A stretch of DNA of 18,535 bases, from NCBI GenBank assembly GCA_014383605.1, contig JACNHM010000258.1, forward strand, positions 3,460 to 21,994, read 5' to 3'. The notes beneath the pieces are model-generated. The model was not told where the DNA came from. It worked only from the letters and a program-made list of their open reading frames with translations, and did no database searches. Position 1 is the first letter of the stretch; each line of letters begins with the position of its first letter. The translations under genes and the position numbers were made by a program. The stretch comes from Chloroflexota bacterium. GTDB taxonomy: Bacteria; Chloroflexota; Anaerolineae; UBA3071. Below, piece by piece: positions 15,719 through 18,535 of this stretch.

Positions 15719-17230
15719 TCAGGGCTGCCTATGGCGCCAAAGTGGGGCGTTGGCCCCATTGCCTTGATCGTTTTGGAGTTTTTTCAGTGGAGTTCTCAAT
15801 TGAGTTCGTTGGGTCTGGACCTTAGAAAGTTTGGTCCGAAGTGTAGCCAGTCTATTCTCGTAAGGTGCTTTACGCAGCGCCATAAGAGCACGATAAACAG
15901 CAAAGCCAACTATGCAGAATAGCAGATATCCTGCAAGGAGAGCCAAGGTGGTCGCGCACATGTTACCCTTCGGCAACAACTCTAACTGTTCGGCAAAGTC
16001 AAGAACCAGAACACAGATTGGGCAGGCCAGAAGAAAGTCAACGATACCAACGATATAGAGCATTGTTCTAAATGACTTCATGCTTTTGTCACGCTCGCTT
16101 TGTGTCTTGGGAATCTGGTCAGAGAGGTATTCTGCTGAAGAGTCTATGGCCATTCCTTGAGCGACATGAGCTTCACCGATTGCATCCCAACAGTCGAATA
16201 GACTCGCTCTTCTCATAAACTCCCTGGCCTCACTCTCCGCCTTCTTGGCCGCTCGGAACTTGTCAATTGTGCTGGCGGGTTCGCCGTGGATAGAAAGACC
16301 ATATGATTCAGCATCTTGGATCAGCTCGTGGGCTTTGTTCACTTCCCTTCTGGCTGTTTCTTCAGTCTGCTTCCTCAAGTCTTCAAAGAACGGTCGTAAT
16401 CGTTGCTTCATCACATCAAAATCTTTTTCTGTATCCGCTTTCAAGCAGTAATACTTATCACCCTGAACGGCTTTCCCAAGATGGTCAATTGCCTCATCAT
16501 GTTTGCCGAGGAGGGCACAGTATTGGGCGTGCTGATAGTGAGCTTCGCAAAGGTCTGGAGACAACTCTATTGCTTGTGATGTCATTTGGTAGGTTTTTTC
16601 GAAATCCGCCTGGAGATAGTGTATCAGGCCCATGTGCAGAAGAGCCAAGCTGGCGTGGTATGGGGATTGGGGAGTGGCATATTTCGCGGCTTTCTCGTAA
16701 TACTCCAAGGCCCTGTCTGGATCCATCTTGTGGAAGAGATAGATGTTCCCCAAGCTTTGATGAACAGTGAAGTCGTATCGATTCTTCTTCTCCGACTCCA
16801 AGAAGTCCTCAAGCGCGTCATCAATCCAGCCATTCCTATAGGCATCTTCAGCCCGTTTCCTTAGTTCTTTTGCTTGCGTGTCCAGTGGTGCTTGCAATAC
16901 CTTAAGAATCTCTATGAGTACGGCCCTCTGCTGCTCCAGGTGCCAAATCATCTCCGAGAGACCCCAGTCAAACGCAGACGCAAGACTCTCGAGTCCATCA
17001 GCAACCCTGGCAATTCCAAGAACAACTTTGTCGATCCCGTCCGCTACACGCTCTTGGCTGACAATGATGCGGTCCGCTGACTCAAGTTGGGCGCTTACGA
17101 TCTTCTGCGCTTGTTTGGATATGAACTCGGCTGCCGCTGTTCTGTCAGTCGTGGCTATCCACCGGCTAGGGTGCGTAGCTCGCCAGTCTTCAAGTCTTCT
17201 TTCGAAGGGGACAAGAGCTTTGTCAGACAT
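15719..17230 (-). CDS. TPR protein with N-terminal helical region and two C-terminal membrane helices
   Basis: 503 residues from ATG 17230, preceded by GGAGGAG; a further 26 codons upstream overlap the promoter and leader and are not used. Residues about 30-130 are long amphipathic helices (ADRIIVSQERVADGIDKVV, GLSEMIWHLEQQRAVLIEIL). Residues about 130-290 hold TPR-like units (LGNIYLFHKMDPDRALEYY, LALLHMGLIHYLQADFEKTY, AQYCALLGKHDEAIDHLGKA). Two hydrophobic segments (about 390-412 and 427-450) form a membrane hairpin, followed by a basic coiled tail. No catalytic motif is visible. GC is clearly lower than in moeA and the NadE-like gene, suggesting later acquisition. It would place a protein-binding scaffold on the inner face of the membrane. 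Function unknown. Confidence 0.88.
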   Translation of the reverse strand: MSDKALVPFERRLEDWRATHPSRWIATTDRTAAAEFISKQAQKIVSAQLESADRIIVSQERVADGIDKVVLGIARVADGLESLASAFDWGLSEMIWHLEQQRAVLIEILKVLQAPLDTQAKELRKRAEDAYRNGWIDDALEDFLESEKKNRYDFTVHQSLGNIYLFHKMDPDRALEYYEKAAKYATPQSPYHASLALLHMGLIHYLQADFEKTYQMTSQAIELSPDLCEAHYQHAQYCALLGKHDEAIDHLGKAVQGDKYYCLKADTEKDFDVMKQRLRPFFEDLRKQTEETARREVNKAHELIQDAESYGLSIHGEPASTIDKFRAAKKAESEAREFMRRASLFDCWDAIGEAHVAQGMAIDSSAEYLSDQIPKTQSERDKSMKSFRTMLYIVGIVDFLLACPICVLVLDFAEQLELLPKGNMCATTLALLAGYLLFCIVGFAVYRALMALRKAPYENRLATLRTKLSKVQTQRTQLRTPLKKLQNDQGNGANAPLWRHRQP

Positions 17231-17280
17231 AGTTTTTCTCCTCCACAAACCAGGAAGAAATGACCGTTGTTGTTGGTCGC

Positions 17281-17308
17281 ATTGTACCACACTCGCGCTG
17301 AAATACAA
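17281..17308 (-). promoter_or_regulatory. Promoter of the TPR gene
   Basis: On the minus strand TTGTAT (17303-17308) and TACAAT (17281-17286) are separated by 16 bases, giving a leader of about 44 bases. The GGTACAATG context matches the propeller gene's -10 region at 4966. Confidence 0.65.
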
Positions 17309-17366
17309 AGGGAGCAGGGGGTTCTGAAAACCTCACGGCGTCTTGCTGGCTGGTAGCCCACCGAGT

Positions 17367-17395
17367 TTGACAGAAAAGGGTCTCTGGTGTATGGT
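17367..17395 (+). promoter_or_regulatory. Promoter of the NadE-like gene
   Basis: A perfect TTGACA (17367-17372) and TATGGT (17390-17395) are separated by 17 bases. Transcription would begin near 17402, so the open frame's first start (17387) cannot be used and GTG 17444 with AGGAG at 17429-17433 is preferred. Confidence 0.7.
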
Positions 17396-17443
17396 ATCCA
17401 ACGTGGGAATACGTGGAGTGTAGCAGACAGGAGTGGCAAGCCC

Positions 17444-18457
17444 GTGGCAGATGAGTTGTGCATTGACCCGGCCGCCGTGGCCGATGAGCTGGGAGCCTTC
17501 ATCCGCCAGGCCGTCGAGGATTTCCGGCGGGATGGAGTGATCGTCGGCCTGAGCGGCGGGATCGACTCGGCGGTGACCACGGCCTTGGCTGTGCGTGGTC
17601 TGGGGCCGGAGCGAGTGCTGGGGCTGGTCCTGCCGGAGCGGGACAGTGCGCCTGAGAGCAAGCGGCTGGCCCGGCAGCACGCTCAGAAGCTGTCCATCCG
17701 CTGCCGCAGCGTGGGGCTGAGCAAGCTGCTGCTCCTGATGGGCGTCTACCGGCAGGTGCCGCTGTGGCTGCTGCCCACCCGCCGCCTCCAGGCGAGAGTG
17801 ATCCGCCGCTTCTACGGCCGCTACACCGAGACTTTCGGGGAAGGGGAGTCTCCCTTCTCGGCGGTGATGGTCGGGACGCGTGGGCTGAGCGGCCCCTGGC
17901 TCAACCAGGCGGTGGCTTATCACCGCGTCAAGGTGCGGCTGCGCACGGTGCTGCTCTACTACACCGCCGAACTGCACAATCTGCTGGTGCTGGGCACCAG
18001 CAACAGAACAGAGCTGGCGGTGGGCTTCTTCGTGAAATATGGCGACGCCGCGGCGGACGCCGACCCGCTGGCTCACCTTTACAAGACCCAGGTGCGGGCG
18101 CTGGCCGCTCACCTGGGCGTGCCGGAGGAGATCATCGCCCGCCCGCCGTCGCCGGACATCCTGCCGGGTCTGACCGACGAGGGGGCCATCCAGATGGACT
18201 ACGCCACGCTGGATCGGGTGCTGTGGCGGCTGGAGCAGGGAATGGACGGTGAGGCCATCGCCGGCGAGTTGGGCCTCTCGCCAGAGCGGGTGCGCTACGT
18301 GCAGATGCTAACCTGCCGCTCCGCGTACCTGCGCAACGCGCCCCTCGTTCCCCAAGCTCGCGCCGCTCCAAAGGCAACCTTGCAGGGCTGTCTCGAAGGC
18401 CGGTTTCTCCTCGCAGATGAAGAAGATGACCTAACCAGGAACTCTGCAGTAACATAG
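17444..18457 (+). CDS. NadE-like NAD(+) synthetase, divergent subfamily
   Basis: 337 residues from GTG 17444, ten bases after AGGAG. The N-type ATP pyrophosphatase P-loop SGGIDSA is at residues 37-43, and the NadE block GTSNRTELAVGFFVKYGD (184-201) leads into PLAHLYKTQV (208-217), VPEEIIARPPSPDI and TDEGAIQMDYATLD. These are the ATP and deamido-NAD binding features of NAD synthetases. There is no glutaminase domain, so ammonia or a separate amidotransferase would supply nitrogen. The stretch between the P-loop half and YHRVKVRLRT is longer than in ordinary NadE and contains LLLLMGVYRQVPLWLLP, so the substrate may differ; a related amide-forming role is possible. It is divergent from the TPR gene. 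Confidence 0.82.
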   Translation: MADELCIDPAAVADELGAFIRQAVEDFRRDGVIVGLSGGIDSAVTTALAVRGLGPERVLGLVLPERDSAPESKRLARQHAQKLSIRCRSVGLSKLLLLMGVYRQVPLWLLPTRRLQARVIRRFYGRYTETFGEGESPFSAVMVGTRGLSGPWLNQAVAYHRVKVRLRTVLLYYTAELHNLLVLGTSNRTELAVGFFVKYGDAAADADPLAHLYKTQVRALAAHLGVPEEIIARPPSPDILPGLTDEGAIQMDYATLDRVLWRLEQGMDGEAIAGELGLSPERVRYVQMLTCRSAYLRNAPLVPQARAAPKATLQGCLEGRFLLADEEDDLTRNSAVT

Positions 18458-18535
18458 AACTTTACCAATCTAGAATCTTGGCTGCTACCTCCATGCGGAG
18501 CCGGTGCCCACTGATCAGTTTGATCTGAGCTTGGT
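18458..18535. other. Window end, no feature seen
   Basis: The last 78 bases show no coding frame, terminator hairpin or promoter that I can support. Confidence 0.6.

Noticed and set aside
15743..15758. TGGGGC-GTTG-GCCCCA hairpin near the end of the TPR gene, considered as a terminator
   Set aside because: It lies inside the coding region before the stop and is not followed by a T-tract on the coding strand.

Overview
The window looks like a chromosomal segment of a high-GC bacterium, most likely Chloroflexota (Anaerolineae-like). This is inferred from secreted proteins with long Thr-Pro linkers and a C-terminal YLPVV-type tail, tandem CBM9-like domains, a YabN-type methylase-MazG fusion, and a moeA pair in which one copy carries a PBP-like domain. 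No marker gene fixes the taxon.

Layout. (1) Bases 1-3218, minus: the 5' part (at least 1072 codons) of a secreted glycoside-hydrolase-like protein with two nearly identical CBM9-like domains; it runs off the left edge. (2) 3336-4718, minus: methylase-MazG fusion, apparently leaderless. (3) 5011-8712, plus: a large secreted beta-propeller protein (14 Ycf48/BNR-like blades), then a CBM9-like domain, a DNRLRE-like domain, a Thr-Pro linker and a YLPVVF tail. (4) 8761-8838, minus: tRNA-Pro(CGG) with its own promoter and terminator. (5) 8934-10501, plus: ychF and an arfB-like peptidyl-tRNA hydrolase, both ribosome-linked. (6) 12200-10540, minus: a compact four-gene group made of a small antitoxin-like protein, a TumE/DUF6516 toxin-like protein, a DUF4242 protein and an HD-domain hydrolase, with a good promoter in front. 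(7) 15585-12279, minus: two MoeA paralogues for molybdopterin-metal insertion, the second fused to a periplasmic-binding-protein-like domain. (8) 17230-15719, minus: a TPR protein with two C-terminal membrane helices and visibly lower GC than its neighbours. (9) 17444-18457, plus: a divergent NadE-like NAD synthetase, transcribed away from the TPR gene.

Most of the window is housekeeping (nucleotide sanitation, translation quality control, molybdenum cofactor, NAD). The accessory parts are the two secreted carbohydrate-binding proteins, the TumE-type cluster and the TPR membrane protein. A second theme is short-period degenerate repeats, each with a different 7-9 base unit: between mazG and the propeller gene, between the two moeA genes, inside the moeA-PBP coding region, and at the 3' end of the HD gene. 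No IS element, CRISPR array, prophage or replication origin was seen. No stretch longer than 300 bases lacks a gene.
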